Below are positions 35,567 to 43,609 of a DNA stretch of 54,991 bases, in pieces. The stretch lies in the NCBI GenBank assembly GCA_905233475.1, contig CAJOEN010000005.1:1-54991 (forward strand), given 5' to 3'. Below the pieces are notes generated by a model. The model was not told the origin of the DNA and searched no databases. It was given only the letters and a program-made list of their open reading frames with translations. The position numbers and the translations under genes were made by a program. The number at the start of each line of letters is the position of its first letter. Positions within the stretch are counted from its first letter, which is position 1. This DNA comes from an uncultured Bacteroidales bacterium. GTDB taxonomy: Bacteria > Bacteroidota > Bacteroidia > Bacteroidales > P3.

Positions 35567-36323
35567 AAGTCAGGATATGCGCGAGGCCGACAGCCTTTTG
35601 GCCTGTGGACAAAACAAACTTGCCGCTGTTGAATACGAAAGATGTGCTTTCGAGGCTACAAGTCGCAAAGAGCTGTGCGAAGCCTTGAAACGCAAAGTAC
35701 AGTGCTATAGAAATGAGGGCAGGTACGACAAAGCGGCTGAAACATGGGAGCGATGTGCAACCACTCAGGAGGATTATTTCAATTATATTATGTGCTTATA
35801 TCTGTCAGACCAATATGAAAAAGTAATAGAACTTGCCGAATCCTGCAGGTTGTTATTCGACTCTACCGACATGAGAATACTATTATTGGAGGTGTTGTCG
35901 TTGAACGAGACAGGCAGTTACGGCAAAGCTCAGGGCGTAGCACAGGAAATGGCACGACAAAGCAACATCGATGGAACCATTATCGATTCGATATATAAAA
36001 ACTGTCCTAAGTTAAAAAAGGAAGAAGTGGCCATGTGGCTTTCTATAGTGCCCGGGCTGGGACACTTATATGCAGGTTGTTATGGCAAGGCGGTCACAGC
36101 TTTCTTGATAAACGCAGCCGCACTTGGATTTGGCTTGTGGCAAGTGTTTGAGAAGTTTTATATAACGGCATACATCGGTGGAGCTGGTATGTTGAGCATA
36201 ACATATCTCGGCAATTTCAAAAGTGCAAATTATTATGTCAGAAAGTCAAACTACACTAAAACAATCCGTTTCAACAAAGATTGCAAGAAAATGCTTATGG
36301 AGCATTTTAGCGATTACCGATGA
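35511..36323 (+). CDS. Tetratricopeptide-like/TM2-like membrane protein B
   Basis: A 270-aa paralogue of the preceding gene with the same layout. A signal peptide (YFTIFIFLFATVIGVKSQ) is followed by TPR-like helices (YDKAAETWERCATTQEDYFN) and, from about residue 175, MWLSIVPGLGHLYAGCYGKA then two hydrophobic stretches. The PGxGxxYxG turn is shared with the paralogue. Its start lies 56 bp inside the previous gene, an unusually long overlap. It ends the five-gene run; 325 bp without genes follow. Confidence 0.65.
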   Translation: MYKYFTIFIFLFATVIGVKSQDMREADSLLACGQNKLAAVEYERCAFEATSRKELCEALKRKVQCYRNEGRYDKAAETWERCATTQEDYFNYIMCLYLSDQYEKVIELAESCRLLFDSTDMRILLLEVLSLNETGSYGKAQGVAQEMARQSNIDGTIIDSIYKNCPKLKKEEVAMWLSIVPGLGHLYAGCYGKAVTAFLINAAALGFGLWQVFEKFYITAYIGGAGMLSITYLGNFKSANYYVRKSNYTKTIRFNKDCKKMLMEHFSDYR

Positions 36324-36648
36324 AATGTCACCACCTGCCAAGCCAATCAAAAAATGACGTGAATAGGTTGTTTTTTCAGGTTAAGACAATGTTGCACAGT
36401 GCATTGATAATAAGTGTTTTGCATTTTTATTACTAAAATCCACATCAAAAAACTAATAAATCTTATTCGAAATCCCTGAAAAAAATATGTTTTTCAGCCT
36501 CTGATAATTTTCTGTCCCATCGGTAAATATATTATGAATCAGTGAAATACCCCCCTATAAATAATTGCGGTATTTTTTGGAAATATCGGAAAAATACTGT
36601 AACTTCGCGGAAGTCTTATGAAAGTTTCAACAAAAATAATAAAGCAAT
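36324..36648. other. Gene-free stretch before the beta-barrel gene
   Basis: No credible ORF is seen in these 325 bp. The last 50 bp carry TAACTTCG at 36600-36607, one base off the -7 consensus, with TTTG at 36576-36579 (20 bp spacing). This is a probable weak promoter for the following gene. The rest is AT-rich with no strong hairpin. Confidence 0.55.
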
Positions 36649-37350
36649 ATGAAAAATAAAGAATTAAACAAAGCGGCAAATCGTTTCGGTAACGGTTTGA
36701 AATCTTATGTAAAACATTTGGTTACAGGCATATCATTGGCTGTGCTCCTGTCTTTTTCAACAAACTTATATTCACAGACCGAAAGCAATCCCTTCGCCAT
36801 CGGTATTGATGCCGGTATGGGGTTGTTTGCTTTCCCGGGGGTGGATGGTGGTATAAATAATTATTACACCGCAGACATATTATTATCCGGCTACTATGAT
36901 TTACATCCGAATTGGTCGCTGACACTCGGTCTGGGATACCAGTATCAATTTCAGTATTATACTGCTTCCGATGATTACTGCAAAAGTACATCGTCGGCGG
37001 AAAAAAGTCTTGTTGACAGACATTATTTCCGTACCCAATTCGGGGCCGAATTTCATAAAAAATGGTTCTATGTAAAGGCCGGTGCTTTCTTTGAGCGCGG
37101 TACAGAGCCGTGGGTTGCCGCTAACACTTACGAATTATTTCTTTTCGGCGGTTTTGCCCAGCCCGGAGTGAGAATCAGCCTTATTGACAAAAGCAGTCTG
37201 CGCTTTGGCTTACAAATGAATTACGGTAAGAATTTCGTTCAACAGAGTTGGTCAGGATCAGGTTGGAGAAAAGAAGACTTGGGGGCAACCAAAGCACATC
37301 ACAGAATGGTGTACAACATGATTTGCGTGGGTTACGAATATCATTTCTGA
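36649..37350 (+). CDS. Outer-membrane beta-barrel-like protein
   Basis: A 233-aa exported protein. An N-terminal 43-residue segment (hydrophobic core at about 25-40, ending NLYSQTES) acts as signal peptide. The mature protein has alternating strands (FAIGIDAGMGLFAFPG, WSLTLGLGYQYQFQYY, GVRISLIDKSSLRFGLQMNYG) and ends in aromatic VGYEYHF, the typical C-terminal strand of outer-membrane barrels. About 8 strands are plausible, so an OmpA/OmpW-size porin-like protein is likely. Function unknown. The gene converges on the next one, 5 bp away. Confidence 0.65.
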   Translation: MKNKELNKAANRFGNGLKSYVKHLVTGISLAVLLSFSTNLYSQTESNPFAIGIDAGMGLFAFPGVDGGINNYYTADILLSGYYDLHPNWSLTLGLGYQYQFQYYTASDDYCKSTSSAEKSLVDRHYFRTQFGAEFHKKWFYVKAGAFFERGTEPWVAANTYELFLFGGFAQPGVRISLIDKSSLRFGLQMNYGKNFVQQSWSGSGWRKEDLGATKAHHRMVYNMICVGYEYHF

Positions 37351-37355
37351 TTTTT

Positions 37356-38147
37356 TTACCACCACAAATCCGAAAGACTCATTTTAAATCCGCCGCTGTA
37401 GGGATGGTTCGAAACGTGGATTTCCGCCGCATCATCGTAGAATTGGCCTGTGGACGCGTTTTTAATCAACTTAATAGAGGTAATGGCGGTGAATCTGGTC
37501 TTTATGCGAACGCGGCAACTGCTTGAAAAACAGCAGGTGGAATCGCAGTCAGAATTGGCTCTGATGGCTAATGCCGCATCTTTGTCGTAAATAGTGGCGA
37601 TATGTGCAGTGCTGCCATTGTTTGAAAAAATGATTTGGGGTTTTTGGTACTTATTTTCCGGCAGGTATAAACGGTAAGACACATCGTCGATGTCGTAACT
37701 ACGGTAAACATACGAAATGGTGGGAAAAAAGGACATCACAATGCTTAATAAAAAACATAAGCGCTTTACTTTGAATTGTTTGCCATTGGTTTTCGTCCAA
37801 AAATAATCCGCCAAAAACAGATTCGTCACCGAAAGTGCGGACATGGCTATGGCGTAAACAAAGACATCCATCCGGAATGTCATATAAAATAAGAAATATA
37901 TGAACGTGTCCATCATCTGCATAAACCATACCAGCGATGTGGTTAACAGAAGCCATGCCGCGACATCTTTTCTGAACGCTGTAGTCAACACCCCAAAAAA
38001 TGTTACCGTGCAAAGCACCACCGTTGCAGGTGTGGACAGTTTTCCGTACGACAACACAATAAAAGCTACACCGACAACAATCTGTGCAATAGATATTGCC
38101 CTGAGCAGAAGAAATCTGCGTTTGTCGGAAGCGGTCAGCGTTGTCAT
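37356..38147 (-). CDS. Multispan membrane protein of unknown function
   Basis: A 263-aa protein with about five transmembrane helices in the N-terminal half, for example LLRAISIAQIVVGVAFIVLS and ATVVLCTVTFFGVLTTAF. The C-terminal part, of about 90 residues, is extracytoplasmic with CDSTCCFSSSCRVRI, a Cys-rich patch. No family recognised. It is transcribed away from the barrel gene and lies downstream of fabD on the same strand, after 201 bp. The ATG gives a hydrophilic cap typical of cytoplasmic N-termini. Confidence 0.6.
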   Translation of the reverse strand: MTTLTASDKRRFLLLRAISIAQIVVGVAFIVLSYGKLSTPATVVLCTVTFFGVLTTAFRKDVAAWLLLTTSLVWFMQMMDTFIYFLFYMTFRMDVFVYAIAMSALSVTNLFLADYFWTKTNGKQFKVKRLCFLLSIVMSFFPTISYVYRSYDIDDVSYRLYLPENKYQKPQIIFSNNGSTAHIATIYDKDAALAIRANSDCDSTCCFSSSCRVRIKTRFTAITSIKLIKNASTGQFYDDAAEIHVSNHPYSGGFKMSLSDLWW

Positions 38148-38272
38148 AACTATTTTGCAAAAACAGCGGCAGAATTACACAACCCCGCCGCTGTATATCC
38201 ATTTCATAAGGAAACTTCTATTGTTTTTGAGAGCGCATGTCTTCGACACGCCAATTTCATGTTTTTTGATAT

Positions 38273-38294
38273 ACCCCACATTTGCATGTGGGGT
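38273..38294. repeat. 9-bp perfect stem-loop downstream of fabD
   Basis: ACCCCACAT (38273-38281) and ATGTGGGGT (38286-38294) flank TTGC. A second small hairpin, GTCTC-TTC-GAGAC, occupies 38307-38319. Neither has a T-run, so a factor-independent terminator is unlikely; they may protect the fabD mRNA 3' end or help terminate it. The surrounding 200 bp hold no gene. Confidence 0.5.
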
Positions 38295-38348
38295 TATTGA
38301 AAGTTAGTCTCTTCGAGACAATTATAGAAGTTACTCTAATTATTTTTA

Positions 38349-39224
38349 TTAGGCGCTTATCAGAGTGGCGTCGGGTTTGATTTTCTTTACAAGTCCTTGT
38401 AGCACTGTGCCCGGGCCCACTTCGATAAAGGTGTCGAAACCGTCGGCTACCATGTTCTGCACCGTGGCGGTCCAGCGCACGGGCGAGGTGAGCTGGGCTA
38501 TGAGGTTTTTCTTTATGGTTACCGGGTCGGTAACGGGCTTTGCGTCAACGTTTTGATAAACAGGACAAACGGGAGTTTTGAAGTTTGTTTGTTCGATGGC
38601 TGCCTGAAGTTCCACGCGTGCGGGTTCCATCAGAGGCGAGTGGAAAGCTCCGCCCACTTTCAGCGGCAGTGCACGTTTGGCACCTGCTTCTTTCAGTTTT
38701 TCGCAGGCTTTTTCGATACCTTCCATAGAGCCGGAGATTACGAGTTGGCCGGGGCAGTTGTAGTTGGCCGGAACCACCACGTCGGCGATGGAGGCGCACA
38801 CGTCTTCCACGGTTTTGTCGTCGAGGCCGATGATGGCGGCCATGGTGGAGGGCTTCAGCTCGCAGGCTTTCTGCATGGCGTTGGCGCGTGCTATGACAAG
38901 GCGCAGGCCGTCTTCGAAATTCATGGCACCTGCGGCCACAAGGGCCGAAAATTCGCCCAACGAGTGTCCTGCCACAGCCTCGGGCGCGAAATCGGCGAGG
39001 CTCTTGGCCAAAATGGTGGAGTGCAGGAATATGGCAGGCTGCGTAACTTTGGTCTGTTTAAGGTCGTCGTCGGTACCGGCAAACATAAGGTCGGAAATGC
39101 GGAAACCGATGATTTCGTTGGCTTGTTCGAACATGTCTTTCAGTTCGGGGGATTTTTCGTAGAGTTCTTTGCCCATTCCAACAAACTGGGCTCCCTGTCC
39201 GGGGAATAAATAGGCTTTCTTCAT
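38349..39224 (-). CDS. fabD: Malonyl-CoA:ACP transacylase
   Basis: FabD loads malonate from CoA onto acyl carrier protein for fatty acid synthesis. The protein is 291 residues with the start MKKAYLFPGQGAQFVGMGKE, the nucleophile Ser88 in GHSLG, a catalytic His195 in AFHSPLM, and the Gln in PGQ near residue 10. It follows tex with a 2-bp gap, so the two are co-transcribed. Confidence 0.96.
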   Translation of the reverse strand: MKKAYLFPGQGAQFVGMGKELYEKSPELKDMFEQANEIIGFRISDLMFAGTDDDLKQTKVTQPAIFLHSTILAKSLADFAPEAVAGHSLGEFSALVAAGAMNFEDGLRLVIARANAMQKACELKPSTMAAIIGLDDKTVEDVCASIADVVVPANYNCPGQLVISGSMEGIEKACEKLKEAGAKRALPLKVGGAFHSPLMEPARVELQAAIEQTNFKTPVCPVYQNVDAKPVTDPVTIKKNLIAQLTSPVRWTATVQNMVADGFDTFIEVGPGTVLQGLVKKIKPDATLISA

Positions 39225-39226
39225 TT

Positions 39227-41359
39227 TTATAAACCTTTTAGTGTGAATGATATACGTTTTCTATGAGTGTCAACATCCAAGACTTTCACTTTAAGATGCT
39301 GATGTATTTTTACTACTTGGTTGGGGTCTTTCACAAATCTGTCGCCCATCTGGCTCACGTGCAGCAGTCCGTCGTTGTGGATGCCTACATCTACAAAGGC
39401 GCCGAAGGCCGTGATATTGGTAACGATGCCGGGCAGCACCATGCCGGGACGCAGGTCGTCGATAGTGTTTATAGTGTTGTCGAATTCGAACACCTCGAAC
39501 TTGGTGCGGGGATCGAGACCGGGCTTGTCCAGCTCTTTCATTATGTCCTGAAGGGTAGGCAGTCCGCAGTCGTCTCCCACAAAGTCGTTGATGTTTATCT
39601 TGGCGCGGAGGCTTTTGTCGGCCATCAGCTGTTCCACCGACGCCCCTACTTTTTTAGCCATTTTTTCGACAAGGGCGTAGCGTTCGGGGTGTACGGCGCT
39701 GCGGTCGAGGGGATTCTCCGACTCGCGGATACGCAGAAATCCGGCGCACTGCTCGAAAGCCTTTTCGCCCAAGCGCTCCACTTTGAGCAATTCGCGTCGC
39801 GAGGCAAAAGCCCCGTTGCGGTTGCGGTAGGCCACTATGTTCTTTGCCAATGCCGGACCAATGCCCGACACATACGACAGCAGTTCCTTGCTGGCGGTGT
39901 TCAGCTCCACGCCCACGCTGTTGACGCAACTCTCCACCACATCGTTGAGACTTTGCTGCAGAAGGGTCTGGTCCACATCGTGCTGGTACTGTCCCACGCC
40001 TATCGATTTGGGGTCTATCTTTACGAGTTCCGACAGCGGGTCCATCAGGCGGCGGCCTATGGAAACAGCGCCGCGCACGGTAACGTCGTAGTCGGGGAAC
40101 TCCTCGCGAGCCACATCGGAGGCGGAATACACCGACGCGCCGTTTTCGCTCACCATTACGGCAATCGGTTTGTTTTTGAAATGAGCTTGTTTTACAATCT
40201 CTTCCGTTTCACGTCCTGCCGTGCCGTTGCCAATGGCTATAGCTTGAATTTCAAAGGCTTCGGCAAGTGATTCTATTTTTTTTATAGCGTCGTGCTCGTC
40301 GCGGACGGAGCCGAAGGGATATATTGTCTCGTTATGTTCGAGGTCGCCTTGTTCGTTGAGACACACTACTTTGCATCCTGTGCGGAAGCCGGGGTCTATG
40401 GCCATAACACGTTTCTGTCCCAGCGGCGAGGCCAGCAGCAGCTGACGCAGATTTTCGGCAAACACCTTGATAGCCTCTTGGTCGGCACGGGCTTTCAGCT
40501 GATTGTAAAACTCCGTTTCGATGGAAGGGGCGAGCAGTCGTTTGTAGCTGTCCCTCACCGCGTTATACACCACTTTTGAACTCTCGTTACGCCCTTTCAC
40601 AAAAAGTCGGTCAAGACGTTCGGTGGCCCATTCCTCGTTTTTCGGGGCAATCTTGACACGCAGCACACCCTCGTTTTCGCCACGGAACATGGCCAGTATG
40701 CGGTGCGACGGTATTTTGTCCACGCCTTCGCTCCAGTCGAACCACGACTTGAATTTGGCGCCCTCGTCGGCTTTGTCCTTCACCACCTTGGAGGTAATCA
40801 TGGCGTGAGTGCCGAAGAATTTACGCATGGCGTTGCGTGCCGTTGCGTCCTCGCTGATGCGTTCGGCAATAATGTCGGCGGCGCCTGCCAGAGCCTCGTC
40901 GGTGTTGTTCACACCTTTTTCGGGATTTACAAAGGTTTTAGCAAATTGCTGTATGTCAATATTTTGTTGAAGAAGGATTTTCTCCGCCAAGGGTTCGAGA
41001 CCTTTTTCTACAGCCATCGAGGCGCGGGTTTTGCGCTTAGGCTTGTAGGGCAGGTAGAGGTCTTCGAGGGTGGTGAGGTTGTCGGCGTCGAGTATCTGTT
41101 TTTCGAGTTCGGGGGTGAGTTTGCCTTGTTCCTTGATGGATGCGAGTATGGCTTCGCGGCGTTTGTCGAGTTCCTGCAGCTTGGCCACAAGGTCGCGTAT
41201 GGCGGCAATCTGCACCTCGTTGAGGTTTCCGGTGGCCTCCTTGCGGTAACGTGCTATAAACGGCACCGTGGCACCGTTTTTAAGCAGTTCTATGGTCTTT
41301 TCGACTTGCCTCACACCTAAACTGAGACGTGTGGCAATGGTTGTTGCGTAGTCCGTCAT
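39227..41359 (-). CDS. tex: Tex-family RNA-binding transcription accessory protein
   Basis: A 710-aa Tex protein, a nucleic-acid-binding factor affecting transcription. The N-terminal Tex domain contains KNGATVPFIARYRKEATGNL. The YqgF/RNase H-like fold is marked by VMAIDPGFRTGCKV near residue 320, helix-hairpin-helix segments lie near 490-560, and the C-terminal S1 domain has GMVLPGIVTNITAFGAFVDV and ends RKRISFTLKGL. Length and order fit the family. It begins just downstream of a TATCTTTG -7 element. Confidence 0.96.
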   Translation of the reverse strand: MTDYATTIATRLSLGVRQVEKTIELLKNGATVPFIARYRKEATGNLNEVQIAAIRDLVAKLQELDKRREAILASIKEQGKLTPELEKQILDADNLTTLEDLYLPYKPKRKTRASMAVEKGLEPLAEKILLQQNIDIQQFAKTFVNPEKGVNNTDEALAGAADIIAERISEDATARNAMRKFFGTHAMITSKVVKDKADEGAKFKSWFDWSEGVDKIPSHRILAMFRGENEGVLRVKIAPKNEEWATERLDRLFVKGRNESSKVVYNAVRDSYKRLLAPSIETEFYNQLKARADQEAIKVFAENLRQLLLASPLGQKRVMAIDPGFRTGCKVVCLNEQGDLEHNETIYPFGSVRDEHDAIKKIESLAEAFEIQAIAIGNGTAGRETEEIVKQAHFKNKPIAVMVSENGASVYSASDVAREEFPDYDVTVRGAVSIGRRLMDPLSELVKIDPKSIGVGQYQHDVDQTLLQQSLNDVVESCVNSVGVELNTASKELLSYVSGIGPALAKNIVAYRNRNGAFASRRELLKVERLGEKAFEQCAGFLRIRESENPLDRSAVHPERYALVEKMAKKVGASVEQLMADKSLRAKININDFVGDDCGLPTLQDIMKELDKPGLDPRTKFEVFEFDNTINTIDDLRPGMVLPGIVTNITAFGAFVDVGIHNDGLLHVSQMGDRFVKDPNQVVKIHQHLKVKVLDVDTHRKRISFTLKGL

Positions 41360-41376
41360 GTCTTTATTTTAAAGTG

Positions 41377-41384
41377 CAAAGATA
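41377..41384 (-). promoter_or_regulatory. -7 promoter element for tex (TATCTTTG on minus)
   Basis: CAAAGATA on the plus strand reads TATCTTTG on the minus strand, 18 bp before the tex ATG. No clear -33 TTTG is found at the expected distance. Confidence 0.6.
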
Positions 41385-41409
41385 CGAAAAAAAAATCATT
41401 CGGATTTAT

Positions 41410-41484
41410 TTACAGGTTTTCCAGCACTTCAATAAACTGCTCACGTGTCAAACCAAGGTCAGAGATGGTCTTTTTAATTACGTT
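41410..41484 (-). pseudogene. 3' fragment of an unknown gene
   Basis: On the minus strand, about 24 sense codons read VIKKTISDLGLTREQFIEV then LENL and stop at 41412..41410. The composition is protein-like, but no start codon exists before an in-frame stop just upstream. It lies between tex and the tRNA. This looks like the decayed C-terminus of a lost gene; the family was not recognised. Confidence 0.35.
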
Positions 41485-41558
41485 TTTTTAGGGTTATATT
41501 GTGTTAGGGTGAAACTATTTTTTCGCCATAGTATCGGAATAAAAACACTTTATACCAA

Positions 41559-41582
41559 TAAAAAAGCCCCTTTGCAGGGGCT
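41559..41582 (-). terminator. Terminator of tRNA-Val
   Basis: On the minus strand AGCCCC pairs with GGGGCT around a 6-nt loop, followed by a T run (plus-strand A run 41559-41565). It lies 4 bp after the tRNA 3' end. Confidence 0.88.
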
Positions 41583-41585
41583 AAT

Positions 41586-41663
41586 TGGTGGTCTGTGGGA
41601 GATTCGAACTCTCGACCTCTTCCGTGTGAAGGAAGCGCTCTGAACCAACTGAGCTAACAGACC
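41586..41663 (-). tRNA. tRNA-Val (anticodon CAC), CCA encoded
   Basis: On the minus strand the gene folds as acceptor GGTCTGT/ACAGACC, D-stem GCTC/GAGC, anticodon stem CTTCC/GGAAG with loop TTCACAC (anticodon CAC, decoding GUG), and a TTCGAAT T-loop, discriminator A and encoded CCA. One T-stem pair is A-C (GAGAG/CTCCC), a mild oddity. Promoter and terminator flank it closely, so it is a single-gene unit. Confidence 0.95.
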
Positions 41664-41689
41664 GAATAAACTTTTTCGTTTTGCGTGTG

Positions 41690-41720
41690 CAAAGATACGA
41701 TTTTTTTGTAACGCTACAAA
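41690..41720 (-). promoter_or_regulatory. Promoter of tRNA-Val (TTTG-N19-TATCTTTG)
   Basis: Minus-strand TTTG (plus CAAA 41717-41720) and TATCTTTG (plus CAAAGATA 41690-41697) are spaced by exactly 19 bp, and the tRNA begins 26 bp further on. It is a full match to the Bacteroidetes promoter. Confidence 0.88.
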
Positions 41721-41907
41721 ATTTTCTTTACCTATAATTATAAGTAATTGATTTATTGATATTGGAAAAAACGTAAACCGACATTATCTTTTACCACAAA
41801 TGCGTTTTTATGTCCAAAAATCTGCTTTTTTAGAATGTTGCGAATTTTGCCACAGTGCGATGTATGAAAGTGTCTTCCATTGAAGAAATATATTTTTTTG
41901 CAAAAAG

Positions 41908-41938
41908 TTTGTTTTTCGAAAAAAAAGACGTAATTTTG
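41908..41938 (+). promoter_or_regulatory. Promoter of the ferritin cluster (TTTG-N19-TAATTTTG)
   Basis: TTTG at 41908-41911 and TAATTTTG at 41931-41938, 19 bp apart, precede the ferritin ATG by 35 bp. The 210-bp spacer before it is AT-rich and holds no gene. No obvious Fur or OxyR box was recognised. Confidence 0.85.
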
Positions 41939-41973
41939 CACTTTTAACGTATAACTAAAAAACACACATAATT

Positions 41974-42489
41974 ATGTTAGACAAAAAAGTTTCCAAACTG
42001 CTCAACGAGCAAATTAACAAAGAGTTATTCTCGGCATACCTGTATCTTGATATGTCTAGTTATTTTGAAGGCCGTGGACTTAACGGCTTCGCCAATTGGT
42101 ACATGATTCAGGCTCAGGAAGAGCGCGACCACGCAATGCTTTTCTACCAGTATCTGCACAACAACGGCGAAAAAGTAATCCTCGAAGCCATTGGCAAACC
42201 CGACAAAACATTCAAAAAAGACATGGACGTGCTGAAGGCCGGCCTTGAACACGAGGAATACGTTACATCCCTGATTAACAACATCTACGATGCGGCTTAC
42301 AAAGTAAAAGACTTCCGCACCATGCAGTTCCTCGACTGGTTCATCAAAGAACAGGGCGAAGAAGAAACCAACGCCAACGACATGATTACCAAAATGGAAC
42401 TCTTCGGCAGCGACCCCAAAGGCTTGTACATGCTCAACCAAGAGCTGGCCGCACGCACCTATTCCGCACCCAGCTTGGTACTCGACTAA
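41974..42489 (+). CDS. ftnA: Non-haem ferritin
   Basis: A 171-aa ferritin, storing iron as ferric oxide after oxidation of Fe(II). The four-helix bundle is evident, with ferroxidase residues E17, E50 and H53 (NKELFSAYLYLD, QAQEERDHAMLF) and further metal ligands in WFIKEQGEEE. Length is typical. It heads a run with rubredoxin and reverse rubrerythrin genes, which together suggest iron storage coupled to peroxide defence in an anaerobe. Confidence 0.95.
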   Translation: MLDKKVSKLLNEQINKELFSAYLYLDMSSYFEGRGLNGFANWYMIQAQEERDHAMLFYQYLHNNGEKVILEAIGKPDKTFKKDMDVLKAGLEHEEYVTSLINNIYDAAYKVKDFRTMQFLDWFIKEQGEEETNANDMITKMELFGSDPKGLYMLNQELAARTYSAPSLVLD

Positions 42490-42516
42490 TTAATTATTAA
42501 TCAAATATTTACAACA

Positions 42517-42675
42517 ATGAAAAAATATGTTTGCACCGTTTGCGGTTACGTTTACGACGAAGCTAAAGGCGACTCCGAACACGGAATTGCCCCCGGAACC
42601 AAATGGGAAGACCTTCCCGCCGATTTCGAATGCCCCCTCTGTGGCGTAGGCAAAGACAGTTTCGAGGAACAATAA
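42517..42675 (+). CDS. Rubredoxin
   Basis: A 52-aa electron carrier binding one Fe by four Cys: CTVCGYVYD near the start (Cys6, Cys9) and CPLCGVGKD near the end. The [11 protein letters not shown] segment is diagnostic. It begins 27 bp after the ferritin stop. It probably passes electrons to the reverse rubrerythrin downstream or to a similar peroxidase; this is inferred from family knowledge and position. Confidence 0.95.
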   Translation: MKKYVCTVCGYVYDEAKGDSEHGIAPGTKWEDLPADFECPLCGVGKDSFEEQ

Positions 42676-42687
42676 AACGTTAGAACG

Positions 42688-42861
42688 ATGAAAGACAAAA
42701 TCCTGAAAGTGATGGCCGAAACTGGTCGTCCGATGAGCGCCGGCGAGGTGGAAAAAGCCCTCGGTGCCGACCGTAAGGAAATAGACAAGGCTTTCAAACT
42801 GCTGAAAGACGAGGGTGCCATTGTGTCGCCGGTAAGATGCAAATGGGAACCCAAAAAGTAA
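42688..42861 (+). CDS. Small winged-helix-like protein
   Basis: A 57-aa protein between the rubredoxin and rubrerythrin genes: [20 protein letters not shown] then [20 protein letters not shown] and [14 protein letters not shown]. The helix-turn-helix plus a wing-like strand pair resembles the MarR/LexA-type winged helix. It begins 12 bp after the rubredoxin stop and ends 33 bp before rubrerythrin. A DNA-binding regulator of the peroxide genes or a small structural protein are both possible; no family name is secure. Confidence 0.7.
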   Translation: MKDKILKVMAETGRPMSAGEVEKALGADRKEIDKAFKLLKDEGAIVSPVRCKWEPKK

Positions 42862-42894
42862 AAAAATACATTTAATAAAAAGGAGAATAACATT

Positions 42895-43437
42895 ATGAGT
42901 AAAAAATTTATCTGCCCCGTGTGCGGTTACGTATATGAAGGCGACGAAATGCCCGAAAAATGCCCCATCTGCGGAAAACAGATGCAGGAAGTGAAAGAAG
43001 ACATCAAAACTTGGGCCGCCGAACATATAGTAGGCGTGGCTAAAGACGCCCCCGAGGACATCAAGGCCGACCTGCGTATGAACTTCGAAGGCGAATGCAA
43101 GGAAGTTGGTATGTATCTGGCTATGGCTCGTGTGGCTCACCGCGAAGGCTATCCCGAAATAGGACTCTATTGGGAAAAAGCCGCTTTCGAAGAAGCCGAA
43201 CACGCCGCTAAGTTCGCCGAACTGCTTGGCGAAGTGCTCACCGACAGCACTGCAGAGAACCTGAAAATGCGTGTCGATGCCGAATATGGTGCCACAGCAG
43301 GCAAAACCGACCTTGCCAAACGCGCCAAAGCTCTCAACCTTGATGCCATACACGACACCGTTCATGAGATGGCCCGCGACGAAGCCCGTCACGGTAAGGC
43401 TTTGGAAGGCCTGCTCAACCGCTATTTCAACAAATAA
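42895..43437 (+). CDS. Reverse rubrerythrin (N-terminal rubredoxin domain)
   Basis: A 180-aa peroxidase-type di-iron protein, reducing hydrogen peroxide with electrons from NAD(P)H via rubredoxin. The rubredoxin-like domain ([20 protein letters not shown]) comes first, residues 7-26. The four-helix di-iron domain follows, with [27 protein letters not shown] and RDEARHGKA. This order is the reverse of classic rubrerythrin and is typical of anaerobes. A terminator lies 23 bp after the stop. Confidence 0.93.
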   Translation: MSKKFICPVCGYVYEGDEMPEKCPICGKQMQEVKEDIKTWAAEHIVGVAKDAPEDIKADLRMNFEGECKEVGMYLAMARVAHREGYPEIGLYWEKAAFEEAEHAAKFAELLGEVLTDSTAENLKMRVDAEYGATAGKTDLAKRAKALNLDAIHDTVHEMARDEARHGKALEGLLNRYFNK

Positions 43438-43460
43438 CGATTGTAATAACATAGCAATAA

Positions 43461-43488
43461 GGGTTGGACACAAGTCCGACCCTTTTTT
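43461..43488 (+). terminator. Terminator of the ferritin-rubrerythrin run
   Basis: GGGTTGGAC pairs with GTCCGACCC (one G-T pair) around ACAA, followed by T6. It ends the plus-strand unit. Confidence 0.9.
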
Positions 43489-43544
43489 GTTGAACTTGAC
43501 AGTTGAGTTCACATAATTTCTATTCAACACACAAGAAAAAAATA

Positions 43545-43587
43545 CGAGCAAATCATCAAAAATCATAGATTTTTGATGATTTGCTCG
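43545..43587 (-). terminator. 20-bp perfect hairpin terminator of the helicase gene
   Basis: CGAGCAAATCATCAAAAATC (43545-43564) is perfectly complementary to 43568-43587 around ATA. On the minus strand it is followed by TATTTTTTT, matching a rho-independent terminator for the helicase gene ending at 43,610. The stem is unusually long. Confidence 0.8.
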
Positions 43588-43609
43588 CAACTTCTTTACA
43601 TTATTACTT

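Noticed and set aside
39263-40270. Long plus-strand frame opposite tex
   Set aside because: It is antisense to tex, whose domains are complete; no signal, domain or promoter supports it.
41329-41643. Plus-strand 104-residue frame ending in the tRNA
   Set aside because: It spans the tex 5' end, a terminator and most of the tRNA-Val gene, so it cannot be a real coding region.
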